Shown here one piece after another: positions 34,444-42,714 of a stretch of 64,000 nt of DNA. Source of the DNA: an uncultured Flavobacteriaceae bacterium (lineage in GTDB: Bacteria; Bacteroidota; Bacteroidia; Flavobacteriales; Flavobacteriaceae). The DNA lies in NCBI GenBank assembly GCA_947494205.1, contig CANLUH010000003.1, positions 124,001-188,000 on the forward strand. The letters are read 5' to 3'. Both the position numbers and the translations under genes were made by a program. The notes below the pieces were generated by a model. That model did not search any database. It had not been told where the DNA came from and worked only from the letters and a program-made list of their open reading frames with translations. The first letter of the stretch is position 1; the number at the start of each line of letters is the position of its first letter.

Positions 34444-34643
34444 GATGAATAAGTTTTTAATTGATATATTGTTTTAATAGCATTGATTAATTGCGGAAGT
34501 AATAATACAAAGAAACCAATAAAAGTATTCTAATACTATGTTAATAGTCTTGAATTTATAAAATATCTTAACAAAATTCATGCCTTAAAGGCTGTCTTTC
34601 TTTGTTTTTTTGAAATTACATTCATTATTATCAATGGATTAAT

Positions 34644-34678
34644 TTAATAACAATAAAAAATAAGATTACTCTACTTTT
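34644..34678. promoter_or_regulatory. shared upstream motif, copy 2
   Basis: TTAATAACAA, 10 bases, GATTACTCTACTTTT; the second copy of the motif at 32831-32865. It lies between divergent genes, 201 bases before the propeller gene (minus) and 27 bases before thiL (plus), so it could belong to either. Confidence 0.42.
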
Positions 34679-34692
34679 TTCTAACAAGTCCT

Positions 34693-34700
34693 TATTTTTG
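34693..34700 (+). promoter_or_regulatory. -7 box for thiL, possibly leaderless
   Basis: TATTTTTG matches TAnnTTTG exactly and is separated from the thiL ATG by only four bases (CATC). The geometry equals that seen before sufS. The -33 box is not recognisable. Confidence 0.42.
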
Positions 34701-34704
34701 CATC

Positions 34705-35751
34705 ATGATAGAAGATAAAAATCAACAGCGTACACAGTTAAGCGATTTAGGAGAATTTGGTTTAATAGATCATTTAACTAAAAATTTTAAAATAAAGCAG
34801 GAGTCTACAGTTAAAAGTATTGGAGATGATGCTGCGGTTATTAACCCTGGAAAAAAGCAGATTGTAGTTACTACAGATTTATTAGTGGAAGGTGTACATT
34901 TCGATTTAAGTTATGTGCCCTTAAAACATCTAGGTTATAAGTCTGTTATTGTAAATTTATCGGACGTTTATGCTATGAATGCGGAAGCAACACAAGTAAC
35001 CGTTTCTATAGCAGTTTCTAATCGGTTTCCATTAGAAGCCTTAGAAGAATTATATGCAGGTATTGAAGTGGCATCTAAAATCTATAATATAGATGTTGTA
35101 GGTGGAGATACTACCTCTTCAACTTCTGGATTATTAATTTCTGTTACCGCTTTAGGAGAGGTAAATGCAGAAGATGTTGTTTATAGAAATGGAGCACAGC
35201 CAAACGATTTATTAGTAGTTACAGGAGATTTAGGTGGTGCTTATATGGGATTACAGGTTTTAGAACGTGAAAAAGAAGTGTTTAAAGTAAACCCTAATAA
35301 TCAACCCGATTTAGATGCTTACACATATATCATGGAGCGTCAGTTAAAACCCGAAGCACGTAAAGATATTGTTAAGTTGTTGAAAGACTTAGACGTAAAA
35401 CCAACTGCTATGATAGATGTTAGCGATGGTTTATCTTCAGAAATATTACATATCTGCAAAGCAAGTAAAGTAGGTTGCGATTTGTACGAAAATAAAATTC
35501 CTTTAGATCCACAAGTTATTTCTACTTGTGAAGAATTTAATATAGATAGTACAACAATTGCGTTAAATGGAGGAGAGGATTACGAGCTTTTAATGACGAT
35601 AGCTCAAAAAGATTTTCCAAAGATTAAAGGAAATCCCAATTTAACAGTTATTGGTTTTATGACAGAAGAAAACATAGGTGCTAATTTGGTTACTAGAGCA
35701 GAAACCAAAATACCATTACAAGCGCAAGGTTGGAAAAACTTCGATAGTTAA
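34705..35751 (+). CDS. thiL: thiamine-monophosphate kinase
   Basis: ThiL phosphorylates thiamine monophosphate to the active cofactor thiamine diphosphate. The 348-residue protein has the PurM/ThiL landmarks: FGLIDHL, SIGDDAAVI (about 42-50), the VTTDLLVEGVHFDL motif with metal-binding acidic residues, VVGGDTT and MIDVSDGLSSEI, then GGEDYELL near the C-terminus. No TPP riboswitch is visible upstream. Its last four bases overlap the end of a convergent small gene. Confidence 0.95.
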   Translation: MIEDKNQQRTQLSDLGEFGLIDHLTKNFKIKQESTVKSIGDDAAVINPGKKQIVVTTDLLVEGVHFDLSYVPLKHLGYKSVIVNLSDVYAMNAEATQVTVSIAVSNRFPLEALEELYAGIEVASKIYNIDVVGGDTTSSTSGLLISVTALGEVNAEDVVYRNGAQPNDLLVVTGDLGGAYMGLQVLEREKEVFKVNPNNQPDLDAYTYIMERQLKPEARKDIVKLLKDLDVKPTAMIDVSDGLSSEILHICKASKVGCDLYENKIPLDPQVISTCEEFNIDSTTIALNGGEDYELLMTIAQKDFPKIKGNPNLTVIGFMTEENIGANLVTRAETKIPLQAQGWKNFDS

Positions 35752-35990
35752 GACGTCATTTTATAAGCTGTACGTAACTCTTCTTTGTTAAGTCTGGATT
35801 GACGTTTGGTATGAATTCGTGATAAAATAGAATTAATTTCCCTGTATTTAGGAGTCAGAGGCGTAAGATTGCCTTTGCCGTTTGTTGTTAATTCTTTATT
35901 ACAGTTAGAGCATTTATACTCTTTTACGTGGTAGGTCACATTTCTTGAAACTTCAAAATTGTGTCCAAATAAATTGCATTTTAATCGCAT
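35748..35990 (-). CDS. small zinc-ribbon-like protein (80 aa)
   Basis: An 80-residue protein starting MRLKCNLFGHNFEVSR. Cys5, His10 and the C-x-x-C pair near 26-29 (YKCSNCNKE) form a plausible zinc-binding knuckle, followed by a basic helical tail (SILSRIHTKRQSRLNKEEL). I recall the same layout as a common flavobacterial small protein of unknown role. The stop codon overlaps thiL by four bases on the opposite strand. Confidence 0.75.
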   Translation of the reverse strand: MRLKCNLFGHNFEVSRNVTYHVKEYKCSNCNKELTTNGKGNLTPLTPKYREINSILSRIHTKRQSRLNKEELRTAYKMTS

Positions 35991-36087
35991 AGTTAGTGGG
36001 AGAGTTATAAGGTAATGATAATCATGATTTTAGTTAAAGGTTGTTAAACGTAATAAAAAAAAATCAATCTCCGACTAAAAGTTGTGT

Positions 36088-36861
36088 TTATTCGATAAAA
36101 TGCACTATTTCTTGTAAATATTGTGCTTTATTTTCGATGTGCGACATATGTCCCTGCGAAAACACATGTGTTTTAATATTGTGTTTCTCAGTAAACTGAA
36201 CCATTTTTTTAGAGTCTAAAACAGGATCTTTTTTTCCTAATAGAATGATTTTTTTAAAAGGAGCTTCAGCAAAAAAAGTAGATAAATCTTCTCGTAATTT
36301 CATACCTTCTTGTCCAGCCATATAACCTTGTAAAGAAGTGTTGAGTGCAATTTGTAAAGCTGCTTCATATTCAGTTTGATACGTTATTTTACTTTCAGCA
36401 CTAAAAAGATTGGCAAACGACATACGTACCATATTCTTAAAATTGGTTTGTATCATTTTGTTAGCACGAGTTCTTAATCGTTTTCTTTCTTCGTCATCAG
36501 CTTCATAAGTAGAGTTTAATAGACATAAACCTTCTATGTTTTTAGTAAAGCGTTTAGCAAAATCTAAAGCAACATAACCACCCATAGAATGCCCAATAAA
36601 ACTAGATTTAGTAACTTTTAAATAATCTAAAACTGCTTTTACAGCATCGGCCATTTGAGACATAGTATGTACATAACCAATGCAACCTGTTTTGCCATGG
36701 CCTAGCAAATCTATAGAAATCACTTTATGGTTTTTAGACAAAATAGTTTCAGCATCGTTCCACATAGAGTAATCTTCTAAAAAACCATGTAATAAAACAA
36801 CAGGCTTACCTTGGCCTGCTACATTATAAAAAATATTAATTCCTTTGTATTCTAAAATCAT
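36088..36861 (-). CDS. alpha/beta hydrolase
   Basis: A 257-residue alpha/beta-hydrolase fold enzyme. The oxyanion motif VVLLHGFLED is at about 21-30, the nucleophile elbow GHSMGGY at about 90-96 (Ser about 92), the acid is probably the Asp in LLGKKDPVLD and the His lies in SQGHMSHIEN. It resembles the MenH/esterase branch; the substrate is not predictable. No signal peptide. Divergent from brnQ with 68 bases between. Confidence 0.9.
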   Translation of the reverse strand: MILEYKGINIFYNVAGQGKPVVLLHGFLEDYSMWNDAETILSKNHKVISIDLLGHGKTGCIGYVHTMSQMADAVKAVLDYLKVTKSSFIGHSMGGYVALDFAKRFTKNIEGLCLLNSTYEADDEERKRLRTRANKMIQTNFKNMVRMSFANLFSAESKITYQTEYEAALQIALNTSLQGYMAGQEGMKLREDLSTFFAEAPFKKIILLGKKDPVLDSKKMVQFTEKHNIKTHVFSQGHMSHIENKAQYLQEIVHFIE

Positions 36862-36929
36862 TTTTAAAGTATATTAGGCAAATATAAGTTTAAGTCTCTA
36901 GTAGAACATTTTTACTAAAATTATTTTTT

Positions 36930-38225
36930 ATGGGTAAAAGGAAAGAACTGTTTGTAACAAGTTTTGCTTTATTTTCAATGTTTTTTGGTGCTGGTAATTT
37001 ATTATTGCCACCGCTTTTAGGCTATAATGCAGGAGAAGATTGGTTTTGGGTTACCATTGGGTTTATGATAACAGCTGTTGTTATTCCTATTTTTGGAATC
37101 TTAGCACATGCAAAACTGCAAGGTACAATGTTCGATTTTGGTAAAAAAGTATCGCCAGCATTCAGTTTAGTCTATTGTGTAATCGTATATATTATTTCGG
37201 TAGCTATACCCTCGCCACGAACAGCATCTGCAACACATGAGATTGCTATTCATCCCGTATTTGGAACAAGTCCGTTATTAACAAGTACAATTTACTTTGC
37301 TTTAGTGTTAGTTTTTGTATTAAACCGATCTAAAATTTTAAATCTTATCGGTAAATTTTTAACACCATTAATTGTAATAGCTTTACTAATGGTTATTGGC
37401 ATAGGTTTATTCTCTAGTGCTATGGAAATGAATCCAGCAACATTTAAAACCCCAATAGTTGATGGGATTTTAGAAGGTTACCAAACCTTCGATGCTATTG
37501 GAGCAGTTGTTGTGGGCGCAGTTATCATTATTTCCTTAAACTTTAAAAAAGAAGATACTTTCGAAGATCGAAAAACACTTATAAAAAAGTCTGGATTTAT
37601 TGCAGGCTTAGGTTTGTTTATTATCTATGCAGGCTTAATATCGGTAGGTGCGTTTTACGGATCAGAAATAAATGTAGATACCGCATTAAGTGGCGATATG
37701 CAACGTGCTAATTTATTAAGAGGTATTAGTATTGCATCCTTAGGAACTTTTGGAAACACCGTATTAAGTATTTTAATCTCTTTAGCATGCTTTACAACAG
37801 CAGTTGGTATTATTGCGGGAACTGCAGATTACTTTAAAGGCTTATTAGGTCATTCGCAAATGGTCTATACTATTACTTCTGTCGTTGCTTGTCTTGTAGG
37901 CGTAATTATTGGGCAATTAGATTTTCATTCCATAATTGTTATTGCTTTACCAGTACTTATGTTTATTTACCCAATAACTATTATTTTAATTCTATTAAAT
38001 GTAGTCCCAGAACGTTTTGCTTCTAAATTGGTTTTTAGAGGCGTTGTTATTGCTACATTCATATTTAGTATACCAGATTTTTTAAGTTTTACGCCTTTAA
38101 AAGGTATTTTAGGAGATGCTGTAGCTATAATTCCATTAGCTAAATACCGTTTAGGTTGGGTATTGCCAGCTTTGATTACCTTTTTTATAGTAAATATAAT
38201 AGCTTCAAAAACAGTGAAACACTAG
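36930..38225 (+). CDS. brnQ: branched-chain amino acid transporter, BrnQ/LivII family
   Basis: A 431-residue inner-membrane carrier with about twelve hydrophobic helices. The start has the family signature FALFSMFFGAGNLLLPPLLG (about 12-31), followed by the loop SPRTASATHEIA. BrnQ imports Leu, Ile and Val with Na+ or H+. Transcribed divergently from the hydrolase; the following regulator gene is separated by 100 bases. Confidence 0.94.
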   Translation: MGKRKELFVTSFALFSMFFGAGNLLLPPLLGYNAGEDWFWVTIGFMITAVVIPIFGILAHAKLQGTMFDFGKKVSPAFSLVYCVIVYIISVAIPSPRTASATHEIAIHPVFGTSPLLTSTIYFALVLVFVLNRSKILNLIGKFLTPLIVIALLMVIGIGLFSSAMEMNPATFKTPIVDGILEGYQTFDAIGAVVVGAVIIISLNFKKEDTFEDRKTLIKKSGFIAGLGLFIIYAGLISVGAFYGSEINVDTALSGDMQRANLLRGISIASLGTFGNTVLSILISLACFTTAVGIIAGTADYFKGLLGHSQMVYTITSVVACLVGVIIGQLDFHSIIVIALPVLMFIYPITIILILLNVVPERFASKLVFRGVVIATFIFSIPDFLSFTPLKGILGDAVAIIPLAKYRLGWVLPALITFFIVNIIASKTVKH

Positions 38226-38325
38226 TTTTAGTGGGGTTTGGCGTGTAAATGTCGGGTTAAAAACAATCTTTAAATTTTAAAAACAATAGGTGTTGATGAT
38301 AGATTTGTATCAAAATATTTATACA

Positions 38326-39324
38326 ATGAAACAACCTAAGTTAGGAGAGAAAATCACAGCGTTAAGAAAACAAAAAGGATTAACCCAAGAAGAATTAATA
38401 GAAAAATGTAACGTAAGTGTTAGAACAATACAACGTATTGAAGCTGGAGAAGTAACACCAAGAAGCTATACACTAAAGGCTATTTTAAAAGCATTAGATT
38501 ACGATTTTAGTAAAATACAGTCAGAACCTCTTAAAATAACATCAGTTGAAGAGGCATTAGAAAGCTTTAAATCGAATTGGTTTCAAGAAGCTAAAGAAAA
38601 ACACCTTTCTGTAATACCACTAATAGTCTTTGCTATTATTATGGTTTGTTTTTTTACCATAGAGTTTCCTATATTAACTGTTGCACTTTTTGGATGCCTT
38701 TTAGGTTTTGTGCTTCCCTTTTATGCAGGCTATTTAGAAAGTGGTAAAAAACATGTGCTGCAACGGCAATTAAACAAAAAAGAAGCAGTTAAAATTAAAT
38801 ATAGTTGGTTAAAATTATTGGGTATATTAAGTATTTTTTTTACGTTAATAATATATTATGGCTGGAATATTTATAAAGTATTAAGTATAAATAGCGAGGA
38901 CCTTTCCGGTTCTGATTGGATGTCTATAATTGTATTTAGTGTAATATTATTACTTTTTGGTTTTTTTGCATTAAGAACAATAGTTAAAGTTTTTAAAAGT
39001 AAATTTGGATTAATAATAAATGAACACGGTATTACAGACTACGCTTCAGGATTAGCAGTAGGATTCATAGCGTGGTCAGAGGTGAAAACTATTGAAGTAA
39101 GAACCTTAAGGTTTAATCAAAAATCGATTAAATTAATATTAGACAACCCAGAAGATTATATTGATAACTATAAAAAAGGATCTTTAAAAAGAAGAATAGC
39201 AGAAGAAAACTATAAACGATTTGATTCTCCAATACAATTGCAGACACGATTGTTAAATATTAGACCGAGTCAACTCTATTATGTATTGATTTTTAAGTTA
39301 CAAGACCATATAAATAAAGGTTAA
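38326..39324 (+). CDS. XRE-type regulator with membrane helices and a PH-like domain
   Basis: An N-terminal XRE helix-turn-helix (about 5-60; ITALRKQKGLTQEELIEKCN, then VSVRTIQRIEAGEVTPRS) is joined to four membrane helices (about 88-105, 109-130, 160-180, 200-220). A C-terminal domain then has the pattern INEHGITDYASGLAVGFIAW, like the PH-like domains of the STM3941-type family. The frame opens 12 codons earlier at 38290, but homologues of this HTH start at the ATG at 38326. A membrane-bound DNA-binding protein; signal unknown. Confidence 0.8.
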   Translation: MKQPKLGEKITALRKQKGLTQEELIEKCNVSVRTIQRIEAGEVTPRSYTLKAILKALDYDFSKIQSEPLKITSVEEALESFKSNWFQEAKEKHLSVIPLIVFAIIMVCFFTIEFPILTVALFGCLLGFVLPFYAGYLESGKKHVLQRQLNKKEAVKIKYSWLKLLGILSIFFTLIIYYGWNIYKVLSINSEDLSGSDWMSIIVFSVILLLFGFFALRTIVKVFKSKFGLIINEHGITDYASGLAVGFIAWSEVKTIEVRTLRFNQKSIKLILDNPEDYIDNYKKGSLKRRIAEENYKRFDSPIQLQTRLLNIRPSQLYYVLIFKLQDHINKG

Positions 39325-39372
39325 GATTTTTTAATTTTTTACGACTAAAATACTATACTATTTAATAAACCA

Positions 39373-40212
39373 ATGGCAGTTCAAGATATTACAACTTACA
39401 CCTTTAAAGATATATTTACGTTAAGCGTTGTTCAATTCGAAAAAGCTTGTGTTGTTAATAAACCAGAGCAAATAGATGCCTATAGTATATATTGGATAAA
39501 AGAAGGCAAAGGGACTTATAATATAGATTTTAAAAGTTACACCTTTAACGAGAATGTATTATTCTTCCTCTCTCCAGGGCAAGTGTTTTCTGTAGATTCC
39601 GAAAAAATAAAAGAAGCCTACAAACTCACCTTTGTGCGCGATTTTTACTGCATACAAACCCATGATAAAGCAGTCGCTTGTAATGGCGTGTTGTTTAATA
39701 ACGTTTACGAAACCCCATTTGTAAAACCTTGCGAGAACGATACTAAAAAATTAAATTTTATTTTAGAAAGCTTAGTAGACGAATTTAAAAGTGACGATAC
39801 TGCCCAATACGATATGTTGCAAACCTATTTAAAGCAGTTTATTATCCACTCAGTACGTATAAAAAAAGAGAATTACCCTATAAAAGATGCTATAGAAACT
39901 AAACTCTTTAAGGATTTTAGTGTGCTGGTAGAACAAAATTATAAAACACTACATTCTGTAACCGATTACGCTAACCGGTTAGGAGTATCTCCAAAATCGC
40001 TTACCAAAAACTTTCAAAAAGTAGGGGCGCAAACCCCTAGCGATTTCATTAAAAGTAGAATAGTATTAGAAGCCAAGCGTCAATTAATCTACACAGACGA
40101 ACCCGTAAAGCAAATAGCATACAGTTTAGGTTTTAACGATTCGGCCTATTTTACACGGTTTTTTACCAAAGCAGCTTCAAAATCACCACTTCAGTTTAGA
40201 AAAGACTATTAA
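39373..40212 (+). CDS. AraC-family transcriptional regulator
   Basis: A 279-residue cytosolic regulator. The N-terminal half is a cupin-like effector domain (IYWIKEGKGTYNIDF, LFFLSPGQVF) and the C-terminal 100 residues are the two-helix-turn-helix AraC domain (YANRLGVSPKSLTKNFQK; then QIAYSLGFNDSAYFTRFF). The cupin part suggests a small-molecule ligand, unknown. The nearest likely target is the AhpD-like gene 500 bases downstream. Confidence 0.9.
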   Translation: MAVQDITTYTFKDIFTLSVVQFEKACVVNKPEQIDAYSIYWIKEGKGTYNIDFKSYTFNENVLFFLSPGQVFSVDSEKIKEAYKLTFVRDFYCIQTHDKAVACNGVLFNNVYETPFVKPCENDTKKLNFILESLVDEFKSDDTAQYDMLQTYLKQFIIHSVRIKKENYPIKDAIETKLFKDFSVLVEQNYKTLHSVTDYANRLGVSPKSLTKNFQKVGAQTPSDFIKSRIVLEAKRQLIYTDEPVKQIAYSLGFNDSAYFTRFFTKAASKSPLQFRKDY

Positions 40213-40281
40213 TAAGCACTTATAGTTGTGGTCTATAAAGTAGCTTTTACATTTAATAATTTTCAACTTCATACTAATAGT

Positions 40282-40371
40282 TAGGGCGTGACCACAAGGG
40301 TCAGGCTGTCCATTATATCTTTTTATCCCTTTTTTAGGGATAAAAAGGATGCCATTTCCATCCTTCACGCG
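40282..40371. repeat. dispersed structured repeat with variable hairpin core
   Basis: Outer arms GCGTGA (40286-40291) and TCACGC (40365-40370) enclose the segment ACCACAAGGGTCAGGC and an inner hairpin, CTTTTTATCCCT (40319-40330) with AGGGATAAAAAG (40336-40347), 12 bp perfect. I recall very similar elements, with conserved GGGCGTG...GGGTC-GGGC flanks and a different inner stem, scattered in many Flavobacteriaceae genomes. An apparent 65-codon minus-strand frame across it is an artefact. Confidence 0.65.
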
Positions 40372-40492
40372 AAAAAACATCAGTAAAATTAGGCAAGTCC
40401 AAGCATAAGGAACTTTTGTCCATTTTTTAAGGTGTATTAGTGTCGCATCTTTGCAGTGTAATTAAATAGTAACAATTAAAACACAACAAAAT

Positions 40493-40600
40493 ATGAAAGC
40501 AATAGAAAGTAATCAGTGTCCGAATTGTTGGGGTTATCAAGTATACGATGAGAAACAACCGGAGCAAACACTATGTGAATGCCCAAAAGATAATAAGTAA
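40493..40600 (+). CDS. small Cys-pair protein (35 aa)
   Basis: A 35-residue frame, ATG-started, MKAIESNQCPNCWGYQVYDE onward, with C9-P-N-C12 and C28-E-C30, which together form a plausible single zinc site. The C-terminus is CECPKDNK. It is too short for routine gene callers but recurs, as far as I recall, next to carboxymuconolactone-decarboxylase-like genes in flavobacteria; here the AhpD-like gene starts 107 bases downstream. A CATCTTTG box at 40446 may be part of its promoter. Confidence 0.65.
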   Translation: MKAIESNQCPNCWGYQVYDEKQPEQTLCECPKDNK

Positions 40601-40707
40601 AAAATAAAAAGTGTAACGCTACTTAGAGTTTTTAAAAATATAACTCGAAAGCCGTTAAAACAAAAATTAACAAAAGCTTGCTAAAACGAGCACAAAGAAA
40701 CAATATT

Positions 40708-41265
40708 ATGAGTACAAGAATTAAAACATTAAACCCAGAAACTACAACAGGTAAATCAAAAGAATTATTTAACGCAGTACAAAACAAATTAGGTTTTATT
40801 CCAAACTTAATTAAGGTATTTGGTAATTCTCCAGCAACATTACAAACGTATTTAAGTTTAGGAGAATTAACGGCAAGTGGAAACTTCTCTAATAAGTACA
40901 GAGAGCAATTAGCACTAGCAATAGCAGAAAGTAATGCATGTAACTACTGTTTATCTGCGCACACCGCCATAGGTAAAATGAATGGTTTAACTGAAGAGCA
41001 AACACAACAAAGTCGCCAAGGATTTGCAAACGAAGATAAAGCACAAGCTGGATTACAATTTGCAAAAGCAGTAACAGAAAGCAGAGGACAAGTATCTTCT
41101 GAAGCAATAGCAGAAGTAAAAGCAGCAGGATTTAACGATGGTGACATTTTAGAAATAGTATTAAACGTAGTGTCTAATACATTAACTAACTATGTAAACC
41201 ATATTGCAGAAACAGAAGTAGATTTTCCATCTGTAGAAGTAGGGAAATTTACTGTAGCACAATAG
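40708..41265 (+). CDS. AhpD-like / carboxymuconolactone decarboxylase family protein
   Basis: A 185-residue all-helical protein with the redox motif CNYCLSAHT (C-x-x-C-x-x-x-H), the signature of AhpD-type alkylhydroperoxidase-related proteins. The start MSTRIKTLNPET at 40708 is preferred over an upstream TTG at 40678. Members use the Cys pair to reduce peroxides or act in unrelated decarboxylation; the C-x-x-C favours a peroxidase-like role. It follows the small Cys-pair gene and is followed by an inverted repeat (41298-41362). Confidence 0.9.
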   Translation: MSTRIKTLNPETTTGKSKELFNAVQNKLGFIPNLIKVFGNSPATLQTYLSLGELTASGNFSNKYREQLALAIAESNACNYCLSAHTAIGKMNGLTEEQTQQSRQGFANEDKAQAGLQFAKAVTESRGQVSSEAIAEVKAAGFNDGDILEIVLNVVSNTLTNYVNHIAETEVDFPSVEVGKFTVAQ

Positions 41266-41297
41266 AAATTTAGATAAGTTCATAAAAGTGTAAAAAA

Positions 41298-41362
41298 CGT
41301 CAATTCTAGAGGTTTTTAGAAATAAAAATGAGAATACAGAATAGTATTTACTTGAATTGACG
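41298..41362. repeat. inverted repeat with long loop after the AhpD-like gene
   Basis: CGTCAATTC (41298-41306) and GAATTGACG (41354-41362) pair perfectly with 47 bases between, bounded by A-rich and T-rich sequence. It may act as a weak terminator or leader structure; nothing else is evident in the gap up to 41462. Confidence 0.45.
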
Positions 41363-41462
41363 CTTTTAGCACCAAGATTTCAAAAATTAAAAGAGTAAAA
41401 CAAATAATAATAATCAAGACATTTCCAACCAATTTAGGAAATAATAAAACAAACACAAAACA

Positions 41463-41843
41463 ATGAAAAATTTAGTATTAGGAGTATTTTTAGTAGCATT
41501 CACATTCGTGGCACAAGCACAAGATAGTATGAAAAAAGCTGTGAAAACAGTTTCATTAGAGCAAACAAAAGGAGAATTTACTCAAAAAGCAATTACATTA
41601 TCTGAAGGTACTTATGTATTCGATGTAACAAACAATAACGCAGCACCAGAAGTTGGTTTAGTGTTAATTCCAGAAGGAAAAGATGGATCTAATGCAAAAA
41701 ACCACATTGCAGATGCTTATGTATCTCAAATGGTAAAGCATGGTAAAACAGAATCATCAAAAGCAGTAACACTTAAAAAAGGAACGTATAAGTATTTCTG
41801 TCCTTTTAACAAGACACCTCAGTATACTTTAACTGTGGAGTAA
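41463..41843 (+). CDS. cupredoxin-like exported protein
   Basis: A 126-residue secreted protein, signal peptide 1-20 (VAQAQ). The mature part resembles a small cupredoxin domain: strand TLSEGTYVFDVTNNNA, strand GLVLIPEG, a His-rich middle (H81, H93) and the C-terminal strand GTYKYFCPFNKTPQYTLTV with C113. A true type 1 copper loop is Cys followed by His and often Met; here no His follows C113, so copper binding is doubtful. Separate transcription unit with a good terminator. Confidence 0.72.
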   Translation: MKNLVLGVFLVAFTFVAQAQDSMKKAVKTVSLEQTKGEFTQKAITLSEGTYVFDVTNNNAAPEVGLVLIPEGKDGSNAKNHIADAYVSQMVKHGKTESSKAVTLKKGTYKYFCPFNKTPQYTLTVE

Positions 41844-41869
41844 ATAGTTAGTTATTTAGTTTATTAATA

Positions 41870-41901
41870 AAAAGTGAGCCTATGTTAAGAGGCTCACTTT
41901 T
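41870..41901. terminator. bidirectional terminator
   Basis: AAAAGTGAGCCT (41870-41881) pairs perfectly with AGGCTCACTTTT (41890-41901), with A-rich and T-rich tails. It lies between the convergent cupredoxin-like gene (plus) and SRPBCC gene (minus). Confidence 0.9.
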
Positions 41902-41925
41902 TTAGTATTTGGATATAGTGGTATT

Positions 41926-42384
41926 TTATTTATTAGTTAAAGCATCTAAAGTTTTCTCTAACCTTTCTAATGTAGAACCCCAACCATTATAAAACCCCAT
42001 TTCTTCTTGTTGTTTACAGTATTCTGCTGTGGCATGAATAACACTAAATGTAAACTTCGTTTTGTCTCCATCTGCTTCAAAATAGGCTTGCAGTTCAACA
42101 CCCTCTGTCATAGGTTTAAAATCTGCTGAGGTAATAATTTTTTTTAATGGTGTAATTTCTTTGTAAGTTCCTTCAGATATAAATTCGTTTCCATCTGGCA
42201 TTGGCATGGCATATTTCCATTGTCCACCTATTTTAAATTCGTGTGTAATAACTTTAATATCCATACCATTTAGAGCCCACCATTTTAGTATATGTTCCGT
42301 TTGTGTCCAAGCTTCCCAGACAAGTTGAATAGGTGCATTAAATACTTTTTCAATGGTTAATGTTCTGTTTGCTAAATCACTCAT
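41926..42384 (-). CDS. SRPBCC (AHSA1-like) domain protein
   Basis: A 152-residue SRPBCC/START-like protein of the AHSA1 branch: RTLTIEKVFNAPIQLVWEAW at 7-26, WWALNGMD, GGQWKYAMPMPDG and a final helix NGWGSTLERLEKTL. Such proteins are routinely paired with an ArsR-type regulator. The ATG overlaps the end of the ArsR gene by four bases, so the two are co-translated. Ligand unknown. Confidence 0.92.
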   Translation of the reverse strand: MSDLANRTLTIEKVFNAPIQLVWEAWTQTEHILKWWALNGMDIKVITHEFKIGGQWKYAMPMPDGNEFISEGTYKEITPLKKIITSADFKPMTEGVELQAYFEADGDKTKFTFSVIHATAEYCKQQEEMGFYNGWGSTLERLEKTLDALTNK

Positions 42385-42707
42385 TTTTTATCTTTTTTGG
42401 TTTGTAATTCATTAATATAATTTTCAAAAGAGTCTATTCTGTCTTCCCAGAGTTTATTGTATTGTTTAATCCATAAAAAAGCAGGAATAAGTTTTTGCGG
42501 CTGTATTAGGCATAAGCGTTCTCTTCCTACTTGATTGTATTTAATTATTTCACATTCTTGTAAAATTTTTAAATGCTTTGAAATGGCAGGTCTACTAATT
42601 TCAAACTCATTAGCAACTTCGTTTACAGTCAATGCTTTAGTAGATAGTAGTTGTATAATGTCTCTTCTAATAGGGTCTGCTATTGCTTGAAAAACGTCTC
42701 TTCTCAT
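42381..42707 (-). CDS. ArsR-family winged-helix repressor
   Basis: A 108-residue regulator with MRRDVFQAIADPIRRDIIQL at its start and the recognition helix in EFEISRPAISKHLKIL. No cysteine cluster of the metal-sensing kind is present (one Cys, in LQECEI, and one in LCLIQ), so it belongs to the non-metal branch paired with SRPBCC proteins. It is transcribed first in the two-gene operon, from a promoter carrying two copies of a 16-base palindrome at 42715 and 42741, presumably its own operators. Confidence 0.93.
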   Translation of the reverse strand: MRRDVFQAIADPIRRDIIQLLSTKALTVNEVANEFEISRPAISKHLKILQECEIIKYNQVGRERLCLIQPQKLIPAFLWIKQYNKLWEDRIDSFENYINELQTKKDKK

Positions 42708-42714
42708 ATTTTAT

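Noticed and set aside
34444-34704. Possible TPP riboswitch before thiL
   Set aside because: No CUGAGA or related conserved elements of a TPP riboswitch, and the putative promoter leaves no leader.
40183-40380. A 65-codon minus-strand frame ending in the AraC gene
   Set aside because: It is the translation of the structured repeat at 40282-40371 and has no support of its own.
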